64,000 bases of DNA, from positions 372,001-436,000 of the forward strand of contig NZ_FRAU01000001.1 of the NCBI RefSeq assembly GCF_900142415.1, written 5' to 3'. Source of the stretch: Rhodothermus profundi. Its GTDB lineage: Bacteria; Bacteroidota; Rhodothermia; Rhodothermales; Rhodothermaceae. Positions 27,389 through 36,765 of the stretch are shown one piece after another. The notes under the pieces were generated by a model, which did no database searches, had not been told where the DNA came from, and worked only from the letters and a program-made list of their open reading frames with translations. Position numbers and translations under genes: made by a program. How positions within the stretch are numbered: the stretch's first letter is position 1; every line of letters starts with the position of its first letter.

Positions 27389-29488
27389 CTACCGCACGAC
27401 AGCACCCGGTTCGCTCTCGGCCGTAACCGGCACCAGCCGTCCTTCTCGATCTTCGGCCATAAGCAGCATCCCCTGGCTCTCAAGCCCCATCATCTTGCGA
27501 GGCTTCAAGTTGGCTACGACGACCACGCGCCTTCCTTCCAGGTCTTCAGGCGCCATTTGCTGGGCCACACCGGCCAGAATCTGTCGTTTCTCAAAGCCCA
27601 GATCGACTTCCAGGCGCAGCAGTTTTTTCGACTTGGGCACGCGCTCGGCCTTTTGCACGACCCCTACCCGGAGGTCCAGTCGATCAAAATCGTCATAGAG
27701 AATCTCCGGCTTGAGCGGCGCGTAGGGTGGCCCATCGGTCTGTGCCGCCGCCTGCTGCGCTCGCGTCCTGAGCCGGGTGATTTGCCGTTCGATCACGGCA
27801 TCGTCGAGTTTGGTAAATAAGATCTCCGGCTGACCAATGGCATGGCCTTCCGGCAACAGCGGACGTGCTGCGTCGTCCCATCCGAGCTGTCCCTTCCCGC
27901 CCGGCGTGCTGGGCCGCACCCCGTCGAGTCGGAGCATGGCGCGCAGCCGCACTGCAGCAAACGGCAACACCGGCTCCATCAGGATGCTCAGGGCCGCGCA
28001 AATCTGAAGCGAGACATGGATTGTATTGGCACAGGCCTGCGGATCGGTCTTACGCGTATGCCAGGGGGCTGTGTCGTTGAAGTATTTATTGCCCAGCCGG
28101 GCCAGGTTCATCGTTTCCTGTACGGCTTCCCGGAATCGAAACTGCTCGTAGGCCGAGCCAATGCGTTCTGGAAAAGTTGCCAGTTCCTGCAAGGCCTCCT
28201 GATCCGCAGGATTCGGGTTGCGCAGCGGGGGCACCCGGCCTTCCGCAAACCGCTGCGCAAAGGTTAGCGTGCGATGGACAAAATTGCCCAGAATATCGGC
28301 CAGCTCCGCATTGACGCGTTGCTGGAATTCCTTCCAGCTAAAATCTGCGTCGCGCGTCTCGGGCAGCATGGTGGCCAGTGCGTAGCGAAGCAGATCGGGC
28401 GGGAATTCCTCCAGGTATTCGTGGAGCCAGACTGCCCAGCCGCGACTGGTTGATAGTTTCTGGCCCTCCAGGTTCAAAAATTCGTTAGCGGGGACGTTGT
28501 CGGGCAGCACAAAATCGCCATGCGCCATGAGCATGGCCGGAAACATCAGGCAGTGGAAGACAATGTTGTCCTTCCCGATGAAATGAATAAGCCGGGTGCG
28601 TTTATCCTGCCAGTAGCGTCGCCAGGCTTCCGGATCGCCCTGCTGCTGCGCCCACTCACGCGTGGCCGAAATGTAGCCAATAGGAGCGTCAAACCAGACG
28701 TAAAGCACCTTACCTTCGGCATCAATTCCATGACGCCGGGCCACGTCCTCTGGCACCGGTACGCCCCAGGGAATGTCCCGCGTAACGGCTCGGTCGCGCA
28801 ATCCCTGCTGGAGCCAGCTCCGCACCTGGCCCAGCACGTTAGGTTTCCACTCCGGATGCGTGGCAATCCAGGCTTCCAGCTTAGGTTGAAAATCACCCAG
28901 GGGAAGATACCAGTGCGTCGTCTCTCGAAGCTCCGGCGTTGCGCTGGAAAGCACGCTGCGTGGCTGGATGAGATCGGTTGGACTGAGCGACGAGCCGCAG
29001 CGTTCGCACTGGTCGCCATACGCATCTTCATAGCCGCAGACGGGGCAGGTGCCGCGTACAAACCGGTCGGCCAGGAAGAGCCCGGCTTCAGGATCGTAGA
29101 GATGCTTTTCTGTTTTCAACTTGAACACGCCCTTTTCGTCCAGGCGTCGGAAAAAGTCCTGGCTGGTCTCAAAGTGCACCGATGAGGTGGTCCGCCCGTA
29201 ATAGTCAAAGCTCATTCCGAAGCGCTCAAAACTATCGCGAATCATGGGGTGGTAGCGATCCACGATAGCTTGCGGCGTAGTTCCTTCTTCGAGCGCGCGC
29301 ATCAGGATCGCCACGCCCAGTTCATCGGACCCGCAGATGAACAGTACATCACGGCCTTTGAGGCGCTGATAGCGGCAGTAGAGGTCGGCTGGCAGATAGG
29401 CCCCTGCCAGATGCCCGATATGGATAGGGCCGTTTGCGTACGGTAGCGCCGCGGTTACCAGAATGCGGTCAAATCGCGTGTCGTCCAT
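27389..29488 (-). CDS. metG: Methionyl-tRNA synthetase
   Basis: A 699-residue MetRS charging tRNA-Met. The class I signature is PYANGPIHIGHLAGAYL near residue 16. A zinc-knuckle insert has CPVCGYEDAYGDQCERCG, and the KMSKS loop appears as KLSTSR. After the anticodon-binding helical domain there is a C-terminal tRNA-binding EMAP-like domain (LDLRVGVVQKAERVPKSKKL to the end), which makes the enzyme a dimer in relatives. No T-box leader is visible in the 140 bases before it. Confidence 0.97.
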   Translation of the reverse strand: MDDTRFDRILVTAALPYANGPIHIGHLAGAYLPADLYCRYQRLKGRDVLFICGSDELGVAILMRALEEGTTPQAIVDRYHPMIRDSFERFGMSFDYYGRTTSSVHFETSQDFFRRLDEKGVFKLKTEKHLYDPEAGLFLADRFVRGTCPVCGYEDAYGDQCERCGSSLSPTDLIQPRSVLSSATPELRETTHWYLPLGDFQPKLEAWIATHPEWKPNVLGQVRSWLQQGLRDRAVTRDIPWGVPVPEDVARRHGIDAEGKVLYVWFDAPIGYISATREWAQQQGDPEAWRRYWQDKRTRLIHFIGKDNIVFHCLMFPAMLMAHGDFVLPDNVPANEFLNLEGQKLSTSRGWAVWLHEYLEEFPPDLLRYALATMLPETRDADFSWKEFQQRVNAELADILGNFVHRTLTFAQRFAEGRVPPLRNPNPADQEALQELATFPERIGSAYEQFRFREAVQETMNLARLGNKYFNDTAPWHTRKTDPQACANTIHVSLQICAALSILMEPVLPFAAVRLRAMLRLDGVRPSTPGGKGQLGWDDAARPLLPEGHAIGQPEILFTKLDDAVIERQITRLRTRAQQAAAQTDGPPYAPLKPEILYDDFDRLDLRVGVVQKAERVPKSKKLLRLEVDLGFEKRQILAGVAQQMAPEDLEGRRVVVVANLKPRKMMGLESQGMLLMAEDREGRLVPVTAESEPGAVVR

Positions 29489-29574
29489 ACGAAGTTTCGT
29501 TTTTTAAGAAAAACGCTGAATTCTGGAATATACAGTAGCGTATCGCTTCAAACTTTAAGAAATTTGCGGAGCGC

Positions 29575-29590
29575 GCACGCGTAGGCGTGC
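29575..29590 (+). other. Short GC hairpin in the metG-hisB divergent region
   Basis: GCACGC at 29575-29580 pairs with GCGTGC at 29585-29590 around GTAG, 43 bases before the hisB start. No his-leader peptide with a run of His codons is seen, so classical attenuation is unlikely. It may be an incidental structure in the hisB leader. Confidence 0.3.
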
Positions 29591-29632
29591 AAGCAGCGCG
29601 TAGCGAAACGCCCCAATTAGCCTTTCGGTTCG

Positions 29633-30241
29633 ATGGCTTCCACGCCCGCTTTTACGCCCCGCACGGCCTCCCGTCGCCGCCTTACAGGCGAAACCCAGGT
29701 TGAAGTCTCCCTCACACTCGACGGTACGGGCCGCGCCGACTGCCAGACTGGCGTTGGTTTTCTGGATCACATGCTAACGTTGTGGGCGCACCACGGTGGC
29801 TTTGACCTGACCGTCCGCTGCCAGGGAGATCTGCACGTAGATGAACATCACTCTGTTGAAGACGTGGCCATCACGCTGGGCCAGACGTTTGCAGAAGCGC
29901 TGGAAGATAAAGCGTACATCGCCCGTTACGGGTACGCCTATGTTCCAATGGATGACGCGTTGGCCCGGGCCGTCGTGGACCTTTCCGGCCGCTTTTATTT
30001 TGTGTTTATCGCCGACTTCGATCGGCCCACGGTCGGTGATCTGGCAACGGAGTTGGTCTCCCATTTCTGGTATGCATTTGCTGAGCAGGTGCGGTGTAAC
30101 CTCCACATTCAGGTGTTCTACGGTCAGAACACGCATCATAAGATTGAAGCCATCTTCAAAGCGGTTGCCCGCGCGTTGCGCGAAGCCGTGCAGCGCGACA
30201 GACGGTTTGGTCCCGTACGTTCAACCAAAGGCGTCCTATGA
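29633..30241 (+). CDS. hisB: Imidazoleglycerol-phosphate dehydratase
   Basis: A monofunctional HisB of 202 residues catalysing the sixth step of histidine synthesis. The manganese-binding motifs are FLDHMLTLWAHHGG and DEHHSVEDVAITLG, with a second copy of the pattern near ELVSHFWYAFAEQ and NTHHKIEAIFKAVARALREA. The histidinol-phosphate phosphatase domain of enterobacterial HisB is absent. First gene of the his cluster; its stop overlaps the proC start as ATGA. Confidence 0.96.
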   Translation: MASTPAFTPRTASRRRLTGETQVEVSLTLDGTGRADCQTGVGFLDHMLTLWAHHGGFDLTVRCQGDLHVDEHHSVEDVAITLGQTFAEALEDKAYIARYGYAYVPMDDALARAVVDLSGRFYFVFIADFDRPTVGDLATELVSHFWYAFAEQVRCNLHIQVFYGQNTHHKIEAIFKAVARALREAVQRDRRFGPVRSTKGVL

Positions 30242-31083
30242 GTACGGTTCCTCCGTTGGCCCATCAGACCATCGCCATCATTGGCGCCGGCAACATTGGA
30301 CGTGCCCTGATAGGCGGACTGCTGCGCGGCCACGAACTGGCCCCTGAGCAAATTCGGGCTACGCGACGCAATCCCGCTGCCCTGGAAGCCCTGCAGGAAG
30401 AGTTTCCAGGCATTCAGACCACGACCAACAACCTGCTGGCCGTGCGCGACGCTTCGCTGGTGGTGCTCGCCGTCAAACCCCAGAACATCCGGGAAGTAGT
30501 CGATGAGATTCGGGCTCAGGTGCAGCCTGACGTGCTGATTCTCTCTGTACTGGCCGGGGTAACAACGGCTACGCTGGAACGGCTGTTTGGAAGGCCGTTG
30601 CCGATGGTGCGGGCTATGCCTAACACGCCAGCCCTGGTCGATGAAGGGGCTACTGCGCTGGCTGCCGGCACCCATGCCCGCCCGGAACACCTGGCGTTGT
30701 GCCGCCAGATCTTCGAAGCAGTCGGCGCCGTTGAGGTCGTGCCCGAATACCTGATGGATGCCGTTACGGGGTTGTCGGGAAGTGGTCCGGCCTATGTATT
30801 CATGTTTATTGAGGCGCTGACCGATGCCGGCGTTAAACAGGGACTGCCCCGACCGGTGGCTTTCCGACTGGCCGCCCAGACCGTCTACGGCGCCGCCAAA
30901 CTTGTGCTGGAAACGGGGCGCCATCCTGCTATCCTACGCGACGAGGTCACAACGCCGGGTGGGACGGCCATTGCAGCCGTGGCGGAACTTGAAGCGCATG
31001 GCCTGCGCACCATGTTGATTAACGCGGTCGCTACCGCGACCCGCCGTTCTCAGGAGCTCAGCCAGCTTAACGACCACGGCTAA
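30238..31083 (+). CDS. proC: Pyrroline-5-carboxylate reductase
   Basis: A 281-residue ProC, the last enzyme of proline synthesis, reducing pyrroline-5-carboxylate with NAD(P)H. The Rossmann motif is TIAIIGAGNIGRALIGGLL. The catalytic C-terminal signature is present (VTTPGGTAIAAVAELEAHGL), as is the conserved VRAMPNTPALV. It is wedged between hisB (ATGA overlap) and hisH (9 bases), so proline and histidine genes share a transcript. Confidence 0.95.
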   Translation: MSTVPPLAHQTIAIIGAGNIGRALIGGLLRGHELAPEQIRATRRNPAALEALQEEFPGIQTTTNNLLAVRDASLVVLAVKPQNIREVVDEIRAQVQPDVLILSVLAGVTTATLERLFGRPLPMVRAMPNTPALVDEGATALAAGTHARPEHLALCRQIFEAVGAVEVVPEYLMDAVTGLSGSGPAYVFMFIEALTDAGVKQGLPRPVAFRLAAQTVYGAAKLVLETGRHPAILRDEVTTPGGTAIAAVAELEAHGLRTMLINAVATATRRSQELSQLNDHG

Positions 31084-31092
31084 ACCAAAGGC

Positions 31093-31719
31093 ATGGTTAC
31101 GCTCATTGACTACGGAATCGGGAACCTACGCTCGCTGGAAAAAGCCTTTCAGGCCGTGGGCGCTGAGGTGCAACGCACCGATCAGCCCGACGCCCTGCAG
31201 CGAGCCAGACGCCTAGTGCTGCCTGGCGTAGGCGCCTTTGGAGCCTGCATGGCTGAGCTGCATCGCCGCCGGCTGATCGCCCCCATCCGCGAAGCTGTCC
31301 GCCGGGGCATTCCGCTTCTGGGCGTGTGCGCCGGCCTGCAACTACTTTTCGAGGAAAGCGAGGAGCACGGCCGGCACGAAGGATTGGGTCTGCTGCCGGG
31401 ACGCGTTGTTCGCTTTCCGGAGGCCACCTCAGACGGCCAGCGTCTGAAGGTTCCCCACATGGGGTGGAATACCATCACTCCCCACCGTCCCTCCCCCCTC
31501 CTCAACGGCATTCCGGCAGGGACGTACTTTTACTTCGTGCACTCTTACTACGCCGTAGCCGCCGACCCTAACGATGTGCTGGCTACCTCCTGCTACGGAG
31601 GCGTGTCGTTTCCAGCCATTGTCGGACGCGGCCGGGTCTTTGGCGTGCAGTTTCACCCGGAAAAAAGTCAACAACGTGGGCTGCGAATCCTGAAAAATTT
31701 TCTGGATCTATCTGCTTGA
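31093..31719 (+). CDS. hisH: Imidazole glycerol phosphate synthase, glutaminase subunit
   Basis: A 208-residue class I glutamine amidotransferase that feeds ammonia to HisF. The nucleophile Cys lies in LLGVCAGLQLLFEES. The catalytic His and Glu are in GVQFHPEKSQQ near the C-terminus, and the N-terminus is the usual IDYGIGNLRSLEKAF. It sits in the his cluster before hisA and hisF. Confidence 0.96.
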   Translation: MVTLIDYGIGNLRSLEKAFQAVGAEVQRTDQPDALQRARRLVLPGVGAFGACMAELHRRRLIAPIREAVRRGIPLLGVCAGLQLLFEESEEHGRHEGLGLLPGRVVRFPEATSDGQRLKVPHMGWNTITPHRPSPLLNGIPAGTYFYFVHSYYAVAADPNDVLATSCYGGVSFPAIVGRGRVFGVQFHPEKSQQRGLRILKNFLDLSA

Positions 31720-31760
31720 ACAGGCTTTAGAAGCTATAGAACCGTCGGCGTGCGAAAACA

Positions 31761-32561
31761 ATGCTCCTGGTCATTCCGGCCATCGACATCCGCGGCGGGC
31801 GTTGCGTGCGGCTCTATCAAGGCGCGTACGAGCGGGAGACGGTCTACTTTGACGATCCGGTCAAAATGGCCTGTCTGTGGCGGGTGCAGAACGCCCGGGT
31901 GCTTCACGTCGTAGACCTGGATGCAGCGAGGGGCCAGGGTCATAACCGGGAAGTCATTGGCGCCATCTGTCGCACCCTCGACATTCCAATCCAGGTCGGC
32001 GGCGGCATCCGAACGTTAGAAGACATCGAAAGTCTGCTCCAGCAGGGCGTCTATCGGGTGGTGCTGGGCACCGTAGCCGTCCGCGAACCGGACCTGGTCT
32101 CTGAAGCGATTGCGCGCTACGGTTGCAGCCGCGTAGTAGTAGGTATAGACGCCCGAGATGGAGAGGTGCGGGTGCAGGGCTGGACAGAAGGCACAGGCGT
32201 GGATGCTGTCGCGCTGGCGCTTGACATGGAGCAACGGGGCGTGCGGCGCTTCGTCTACACCGACATCAGCCGCGACGGCACCCTGGAAGGCCCCAACGTC
32301 GATATGTACCGCACGCTGGGCATGCACCTGAAAAAGGCGCGCATCACGGCTTCGGGTGGCGTAGGCGGCTATCGCGACCTGATGCGGCTGCAGGAACTGG
32401 CGCCGTACCGGGTCGATTCGGTAATCATTGGACGAGCCCTCTACGAAAATCGATTCCCCTGCCAGCAGTTCTGGTGCTGGCATGATAAGGAAAACGTAGA
32501 CCTGACGCGCTTTTCGACAGCTCCCTTGAGACGTAAAATCAAATTACCAACGGCGAAGTAG
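31761..32561 (+). CDS. hisA: ProFAR isomerase HisA
   Basis: A 266-residue beta/alpha barrel isomerase of the fourth histidine step. Characteristic segments are [35 protein letters not shown] and the second-half phosphate site [12 protein letters not shown]. The catalytic aspartates are in PAID near the start and in [14 protein letters not shown]. It is somewhat longer than usual at the C-terminus, with a basic tail of about 25 residues after the barrel. Confidence 0.95.
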   Translation: MLLVIPAIDIRGGRCVRLYQGAYERETVYFDDPVKMACLWRVQNARVLHVVDLDAARGQGHNREVIGAICRTLDIPIQVGGGIRTLEDIESLLQQGVYRVVLGTVAVREPDLVSEAIARYGCSRVVVGIDARDGEVRVQGWTEGTGVDAVALALDMEQRGVRRFVYTDISRDGTLEGPNVDMYRTLGMHLKKARITASGGVGGYRDLMRLQELAPYRVDSVIIGRALYENRFPCQQFWCWHDKENVDLTRFSTAPLRRKIKLPTAK

Positions 32562-32568
32562 TCTCCCC

Positions 32569-33360
32569 ATGCCGCTGGCCCGCCGCATTATTCCCTGCTT
32601 GGACGTTGACCGCGGTCGCGTGGTCAAAGGGGTAAACTTTGTGGATCTGGTCGATGCCGGCGATCCGGTCGAGCAGGCGCGCTTCTATGACCAGGCCGGT
32701 GCCGATGAACTGGTATTTCTGGACATTACGGCCACCCACGAAGGCCGCGCTATTATGCATGAGGTGGTGCGCCGCACGGCCGATCAGGTATTCATTCCAT
32801 TGACAGTGGGTGGCGGGCTCCGCACGCTCGAAGACATGCGGGCCATGCTCCAGGCCGGAGCTGACAAGGTGTCGATTAACTCTGCCGCTATTCGCTCACC
32901 TGAACTGATCACCGCCGGTGCGGAGGCCTTTGGAAGCCAATGCATTGTAGTTGCCATCGACGCCCGACGCGTTTCGGACGATCCACCCCGCTGGGAAGTG
33001 TACACCCATGGCGGCCGGCGTCCCACGGGTATTGATGCCGTGGCATGGGCCCAGGAGGCCGAAGCGCGCGGTGCGGGGGAGCTGTTGGTTACCTCCATGG
33101 ATCGGGATGGGACTCGGGACGGCTACGATCTGGAATTGCTGCGCGCCATCAGCACGCACGTCTCTATTCCGGTGATTGCCTCTGGCGGAGCTGGCACGCT
33201 GGAACACCTGCGTCAGGCTTTCGTCGAAGGCCAGGCTGATGCGGTGCTGGCCGCTTCGATCTTTCATTTTCGCCTGTACACGATTCAAGAAGCCAAAGTG
33301 TACCTGCATCGCGCAGGCATCCCCGTACGTCTGACTGAACCAGTTGATGCGGTCACCTGA
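32569..33360 (+). CDS. hisF: Imidazole glycerol phosphate synthase, cyclase subunit
   Basis: A 263-residue HisF that uses ammonia from HisH to form the imidazole ring. The first catalytic Asp is in [18 protein letters not shown] and the second in [10 protein letters not shown]. The phosphate-binding motifs are [14 protein letters not shown] and [12 protein letters not shown]. Last his gene of the cluster; hisG, hisD, hisC, hisI and hisE are not in this window. Confidence 0.97.
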   Translation: MPLARRIIPCLDVDRGRVVKGVNFVDLVDAGDPVEQARFYDQAGADELVFLDITATHEGRAIMHEVVRRTADQVFIPLTVGGGLRTLEDMRAMLQAGADKVSINSAAIRSPELITAGAEAFGSQCIVVAIDARRVSDDPPRWEVYTHGGRRPTGIDAVAWAQEAEARGAGELLVTSMDRDGTRDGYDLELLRAISTHVSIPVIASGGAGTLEHLRQAFVEGQADAVLAASIFHFRLYTIQEAKVYLHRAGIPVRLTEPVDAVT

Positions 33361-33673
33361 AATTCGCCAGACCGTTCGCTTGCTGCGAGGGGCAGCCCTG
33401 CTTTTTGGCCTTCTGGGCCTGAGCATTGCGCTCTGGCTGGCCGACAAGGCCATACGCTATCCTCATATCCTGGCCCGTCAGGGCAGCGCCGCGGCTCCCC
33501 TCTGGATTCCCATGCTGCTGTTCGTGTTGGTCTGTATAGGGGCCAGCATTTTCCTGTTTTTACGGGCAGCCCGCCGGGTAGCGCAAGGGGAAGATCTCTA
33601 CGCCCGGCGCCACCGTCGTCATCCATCCGAACGCGCTGCCAGCACGCGAAACAGTGCGGTTAGCACGTCATAG
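33347..33673 (+). CDS. Small two-helix membrane protein
   Basis: A 108-residue protein with two membrane helices (about residues 14-32 and 51-69) and a basic, Arg/His-rich C-terminal tail. I do not recognise a family. Its ATG lies inside the hisF stop region, so it is probably coupled to hisF. The 3' end overlaps the convergent gene at 33619-34113 by about 55 bases, so the true end of one of the two may be less certain. Confidence 0.6.
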   Translation: MRSPEIRQTVRLLRGAALLFGLLGLSIALWLADKAIRYPHILARQGSAAAPLWIPMLLFVLVCIGASIFLFLRAARRVAQGEDLYARRHRRHPSERAASTRNSAVSTS

Positions 33674-34113
33674 GCCCGGTGATAAATGCCTGGCGCCTGG
33701 CTTTCTCGCGGACCGGCCACGTTAAGCACGCGAATGTTCTGAGCCTTAAGCCACTGGGCGATTTCCTGAGCCAGCGCATCGGCCGGTCGATCCAGGGCCA
33801 GCACCAGACAGGGTTTGCGCAGGCGCCGCGCTGCCTTTTCCGTTTGCGCCGTACCGCCACGCAGCGGGCCGCCCAAATGCAGAATGAGCGTGCCGTCACT
33901 GTCGCGCACGTTCCAGGTCGTGCGAACCAGAGGATCGGCTGAGGGTGTCTCCTGCAGGGGATAGCTTTCAGGAATCGTGCCGTCCTCAGCCCAGCGGCCT
34001 TTAGGACACCAGCCGCCGATGGGAACCCCGGCCGCCCGCGCAGCGTCGAGCGCCGCACGATCCACACCGGTCTGCCCACCGGAAACAACACGTTTAAGCT
34101 TTCCGCCTTCCAT
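33619..34113 (-). CDS. Putative molybdenum carrier family protein
   Basis: A 164-residue Rossmann-like protein of the putative molybdenum-carrier/YpsA-like group. The N-terminal LKRVVSGGQTGVDRAALDAA and GGWCPKGRWAEDG are diagnostic, followed by RTTWNVRDSDGTLIL and GTAQTEKAARRLRKP. The name comes from homology to a cofactor-binding protein; the activity is not established. Its start codon overlaps by two bases with the divergent thpR start (CATG at 34111-34114), so each promoter must lie within the other gene. Confidence 0.85.
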   Translation of the reverse strand: MEGGKLKRVVSGGQTGVDRAALDAARAAGVPIGGWCPKGRWAEDGTIPESYPLQETPSADPLVRTTWNVRDSDGTLILHLGGPLRGGTAQTEKAARRLRKPCLVLALDRPADALAQEIAQWLKAQNIRVLNVAGPRESQAPGIYHRAYDVLTALFRVLAARSDG

Positions 34114-34651
34114 GTTGCGATTGTTTATTGCACTGGATTTGCCGGCAGCGCATAAACATCAACTCTATGACCTACGCGAACCTTCCTGGAAGGCGCGCTG
34201 GGTCACGCCAGAACAGTTTCATCTGACGCTGCGTTTTCTGGGTTCCGTTGAAGCTTCTCTCCTGCCGGAGCTGACCCATTCGCTGGCTACAATTAAAGCC
34301 CCTGCTTTTGAGCTGGCGCCTCGCGGACTGATTGCGCTGCCCTCGCCCGCGCGTCCCCGTGTGCTGGCTGCTGCCGTTGAGTTACATCCAGCGCTGCAGG
34401 CGCTGCAGGCCGAAATCGAACGCCGCGTGGTTGCACTGGGCTTTGCACCTGAGGCGCGGCCGTTTCGCCCGCACATCACGCTGGCTCGCCTGAAGCAGGT
34501 CCCGGCCACCGCAGTGCGCGCCTTTTTGCAGCAACACCGTGATTTTTCACTGCCGCCGTTTTCCGTTCAGGCTTTCCATCTGTACCAGAGCCATTTACAT
34601 CCCGATGGAGCTCGCTATGAAATGCTCTACCATTTTCCGCTGCAAGGCTAA
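34112..34651 (+). CDS. thpR: RNA 2',3'-cyclic phosphodiesterase
   Basis: A 179-residue 2H-phosphoesterase of the LigT/ThpR type that opens 2',3'-cyclic phosphates on RNA. Both catalytic HxTx motifs are present: HLTLRFLG near residue 38 and HITLARL near residue 121. I take the ATG at 34112 (MLRLFIALDLP), as the family starts there; upstream sequence in this frame is antisense to the neighbouring gene. Its 3' end overlaps the start of the LolA-like gene by 35 bases. Confidence 0.92.
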   Translation: MLRLFIALDLPAAHKHQLYDLREPSWKARWVTPEQFHLTLRFLGSVEASLLPELTHSLATIKAPAFELAPRGLIALPSPARPRVLAAAVELHPALQALQAEIERRVVALGFAPEARPFRPHITLARLKQVPATAVRAFLQQHRDFSLPPFSVQAFHLYQSHLHPDGARYEMLYHFPLQG

Positions 34652-35282
34652 CATACTTGGAGTGCTCGGAATCTGGAGTTGCCTTCAGACAACCGCGGTT
34701 CTGGCGCAAGATGCTGCCCGGCAGCTCATGGAGCAGCTACGCGCGCGGTATCAGCAGGTTGAGACGCTTCAGGCCTCGTTTGTGCAGATTATGCAGACGC
34801 CCTATGCCGACGCTCCCGACACGCTTCGCGGCATGTTATGGTTGCAGGGCAACCGGTACCGCGTTGAAACCCCTTATCAGACGGTGGTTACGGACGGTCG
34901 CACCACCTGGGTCTACCTGCATGACACGCGCCAGGTCTTAATCAACGACTATATACCTGACGAAACCGGCTTTTCCCTCAACGAATTTTTGCTCACTTAC
35001 CCTGACCGCTACGAAGTAAGCGCCGGAGAGACCATACGCCAGGCAGGGGAAACCTATCATCGACTGCGTCTGCGTCCCCGACAGCCCGATGCTCTGTTTC
35101 AAGAAGTGGTGCTCTGGATACGCGACCGCGACTTTCTGGTCACGCGTGTGGACGTACGCGACGTGAACGATACGCACATGACGTTTGTGCTGTCCGATCT
35201 GGTGTTGAATCCTTCCCTTTCAACGGACATGTTCACGTTTCGCCTGCCGGAAGGTGTCGAAGTGGTGGACTTACGTCAGTAA
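34617..35282 (+). CDS. LolA-like outer-membrane lipoprotein carrier
   Basis: A 221-residue periplasmic protein of the LolA superfamily, which ferries lipoproteins from inner to outer membrane. A signal peptide ends near VLAQDAA. The body has LQASFVQIMQTPYADAPDTL, GMLWLQGNRYRVETP and the later DTHMTFVLSDLVLNPSLSTD, which follow the LolA pattern. I take the start at 34617; 34605 is an alternative. It is translationally linked to thpR and followed 3 bases later by the YbhN-like gene. Confidence 0.88.
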   Translation: MKCSTIFRCKANILGVLGIWSCLQTTAVLAQDAARQLMEQLRARYQQVETLQASFVQIMQTPYADAPDTLRGMLWLQGNRYRVETPYQTVVTDGRTTWVYLHDTRQVLINDYIPDETGFSLNEFLLTYPDRYEVSAGETIRQAGETYHRLRLRPRQPDALFQEVVLWIRDRDFLVTRVDVRDVNDTHMTFVLSDLVLNPSLSTDMFTFRLPEGVEVVDLRQ

Positions 35283-35285
35283 TTC

Positions 35286-36356
35286 ATGGCCCGATCCAGA
35301 ACGCTTCGGACGCTGTTGTTTCGCCTGGGCAGCCTAGCCCTGGGCCTTGCCTTGCTGTACCTGGCGCTGCGCGGCGTCGAACTACGGGAGGTCTGGCAAG
35401 ATCTGCAGCGCGCTGATTATCGATGGCTGGCTCCCCTTGTTGTGCTGACGCTGCTGAGCCATATTCTTCGCGCCTGGCGCTGGCGACTGCTCCTGGACGT
35501 CCTTCCAGACTCTCCTCGACGGCAACGACTCACGGTAGGCCGCGCCTTCCAGGCGCTTATGATCGGCTACATGGTCAACTACGCCGCGCCACGCCTGGGC
35601 GAACTGGCCCGCGCAGCCAGCTTAAGCCGTACCAGTGGACTTCGTTTGAGCAGCGTCTTGGGAACCGTCGTAGCAGAGCGTCTGCTGGACTTGCTTGTGC
35701 TGGCTCTTGCGCTGCTTAGCGTGCTGGCGCTGTTGCTGGATCGGTGGATTGAGCTTCACCAGCTACTGGTAGTACCCTTGCTGCAGGGGGACTGGCTGCA
35801 GGGAATTGGACTGAGCGTATTGCTTGTCTTGTTGCTAGCTGGAGCGGTCGTTTACGTGGGACGCCGCAGTCGCCTGCTTCAGCGTCTTGCCCGCCCTCTG
35901 CGTTCACCGCTTCAAGCATTCAAGCATGGACTTTTCACCATACATCGAACGCACCATCCGGTCGCTCTCTTCAGCAGCACGTTGCTCATGTGGATCTGCT
36001 ACTGGGGGATGGCCTACTTGCCGCTGGTTATGTTGCACCTGGAGACTGCCTATGGTCTGGGGTGGACGGAAGCCTGGATTTTGCTGGTTCTGGGCGCTGT
36101 CGGCGTAGCCCTTCCCGCCCCTGGCGGATTAGGGTCCTATCACTACATCACGGTACTGGTCATGACGCGCCTTTTTGCAGTCCCTCAGGAGGCAGCAGCT
36201 ACCTACGCAGTGCTCACCCATGCGGCCCAGATGGTGCTTTACACTGCGACCGGCTTTGTCTGCCTGATGCTGCAAGGCGGGCACTGGCATTCTCCGGATG
36301 ATCCTGATTTAGAAGCGCTTCCAGGCTCGCTGCGTCCCCCTGCCGCGTCTCCCTGA
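35286..36356 (+). CDS. YbhN/UPF0104 family integral membrane protein
   Basis: A 356-residue membrane protein of the lysylphosphatidylglycerol-synthase transmembrane (flippase-like) family. About eight membrane helices are visible. Family marks are HILRAWRWRLLL, MVNYAAPRLGELARAASLSR with the conserved P and GE, and LPAPGGLGSYHYITVLV. Members move lipids or polyprenyl-linked substrates, or are of unknown role. No synthase domain is fused. Confidence 0.88.
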   Translation: MARSRTLRTLLFRLGSLALGLALLYLALRGVELREVWQDLQRADYRWLAPLVVLTLLSHILRAWRWRLLLDVLPDSPRRQRLTVGRAFQALMIGYMVNYAAPRLGELARAASLSRTSGLRLSSVLGTVVAERLLDLLVLALALLSVLALLLDRWIELHQLLVVPLLQGDWLQGIGLSVLLVLLLAGAVVYVGRRSRLLQRLARPLRSPLQAFKHGLFTIHRTHHPVALFSSTLLMWICYWGMAYLPLVMLHLETAYGLGWTEAWILLVLGAVGVALPAPGGLGSYHYITVLVMTRLFAVPQEAAATYAVLTHAAQMVLYTATGFVCLMLQGGHWHSPDDPDLEALPGSLRPPAASP

Positions 36357-36510
36357 ACAACAGCTCAGGGACGCTTCTTTTCCACTTGTTCAGGAAAATC
36401 AACCATTCAGCCAGTTGCTTCTGCAAAACCAGCTTCCTTCATGTACACTTTTTACGGTTGCACAGCCATACGTGCCCGGGTTCTTTTGTAACCATTCAGC
36501 AGCCGGACCT

Positions 36511-36765
36511 ATGGAAGCCCTGGTGAAGCAACACAATCCGCTCTCTGATCTGATCAGCGACGAGGTGTATCAGGTGCTGGTCGAGCACAACCTGTTGGAC
36601 GCAAAAAGCGTCCGCAACTATCAAATTCGCAAACGATTCCGTCAACTGCGGGCTCAAAACGTACCTGCTTACGACGCCATCGAGCGCATCCAGGAAGAGT
36701 ATCCCCAGTTGCAATTCGATACGATTCGGAAGATCGTCTATCGGAGCAACGGCTCGCGTCACTGA
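36511..36765 (+). CDS. Small helical protein of unknown function
   Basis: An 84-residue, highly charged, mostly helical protein (MEALVKQHNPLSDLISDEVY at the start). Segments such as AKSVRNYQIRKRFRQLRAQN and YDAIERIQEEYPQLQFDTIR suggest a helix-turn-helix fold, but I do not recognise the family. I chose the ATG at 36511 because the upstream part of the open frame is non-coding in character. It overlaps the 3' end of rlmB by 7 bases. Confidence 0.65.
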   Translation: MEALVKQHNPLSDLISDEVYQVLVEHNLLDAKSVRNYQIRKRFRQLRAQNVPAYDAIERIQEEYPQLQFDTIRKIVYRSNGSRH

